A stretch of DNA of 6,475 nt from NCBI GenBank assembly GCA_003162655.1, contig PMMY01000205.1, positions 9,446 to 15,920 on the forward strand, given 5' to 3'. This DNA comes from Methanobacterium sp. (GTDB lineage: Archaea > Methanobacteriota > Methanobacteria > Methanobacteriales > Methanobacteriaceae). A program made the position numbers and the translations under genes. Below the pieces are notes generated by a model that saw only the letters and a list, made by a program, of their open reading frames with translations, made no database searches and was not told where the DNA came from. Below are positions 6,293-6,475 of the stretch, one piece after another (position 1 is the first letter of the stretch; every line of letters begins with the position of its first letter).

Positions 6293-6475
6293 CTAACCCT
6301 CTTCATCCCATAATCCAAGTTCTTTTTCTTCCATTTCCTTTTCTTTATCATGCCAGGAAATTTCCTCTGAAATCTGCTCTTCCTCATCATCTCCGCCTTT
6401 ATTCCAGTTTAAGATACCATAAACCACGCATAAAAGCATTGCAAGGATACAGCCAATATAAGCAGCCGAAATCCA
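6293..6475 (-). CDS. Small symporter accessory protein, one membrane helix, partial (5' end beyond window)
   Basis: An open frame enters from the window edge and stops at TAG; 60 residues are visible. They begin WISAAYIGCILAMLLCVVYG, a single hydrophobic helix, then NWNKGG at the membrane boundary, then a charged tail rich in D, E and K with tryptophans at 41 and 56. This layout (short helix, GxxNW motif, acidic tail) matches the small accessory proteins encoded ahead of SSS symporters in archaea and bacteria, comparable in arrangement to the small partners YhdT of PanF and YjcH of ActP. A role in assembly or stability of the adjacent symporter is inferred. Probably only about 5-12 N-terminal residues are missing. 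The symporter Shine-Dalgarno overlaps this stop codon (GGTTAGGAG), implying translational coupling. The promoter lies outside the window. Confidence 0.8.
   Translation of the reverse strand, partial: WISAAYIGCILAMLLCVVYGILNWNKGGDDEEEQISEEISWHDKEKEMEEKELGLWDEEG

Noticed and set aside
1..6475. CRISPR arrays, insertion sequences, tRNA or rRNA genes, phage or defence modules
   Set aside because: No regularly spaced repeats, terminal inverted repeats with a transposase, or cloverleaf-like sequences were seen; all substantial frames have housekeeping-type or unassigned single-gene identities.

Overview
The window looks like a piece of a mesophilic methanogen chromosome, most likely Methanobacteriales (Methanobacterium-like). 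The DNA is AT-rich. Genes are preceded by archaeal TATA-like elements and GGTGA-type Shine-Dalgarno sequences, and TTG is used as a start. The gene families are typical of these archaea: a small PRC-barrel protein, a tiny eight-cysteine zinc protein, a DtxR regulator with a FeoA-like tail, FeoB, and an SSS symporter with a small upstream partner. The assignment rests on gene content and signals only.

Left part (17-540, minus strand): a 54-residue protein with four CxxC pairs, starting at TTG, lies downstream of an 85-residue PRC-barrel protein. Next come about 250 bp without a gene, then an exported or membrane-anchored protein of unknown family (790-1602 or 1629, minus). It has a signal anchor, five N-glycosylation sequons, seven histidines and only two cysteines.

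Centre (1831-4662, plus strand): an iron-uptake unit. A DtxR-family regulator carrying a C-terminal FeoA/SH3-like domain is followed 27 bp later by feoB, the GTP-dependent Fe(II) transporter. The regulator has a strong archaeal promoter (TTTATATA at 1847-1854) framed by two copies of TTAGG-N4-CCTAA. One abuts the TATA box on its upstream side; the other overlaps the Shine-Dalgarno and touches the start codon. The simplest reading is that the metal-loaded regulator shuts off its own gene and feoB. No separate feoA or feoC gene is seen.

Right part (4693-6475, minus strand, convergent with feoB): a 13-helix sodium:solute symporter preceded by a small one-helix protein cut by the window edge. The two are 13 bp apart and the symporter Shine-Dalgarno overlaps the stop of the small gene, so they are very probably co-translated. 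A T-rich tract on the minus strand just past the symporter stop is its likely terminator.

I saw no mobile element, CRISPR array, tRNA or rRNA, and nothing I would call a wholly new system. The most informative signals are the double operator, the cysteine-rich linker and mixed metal ligands of the regulator, the unrecognised exported protein, and two small genes that gene finders easily miss.
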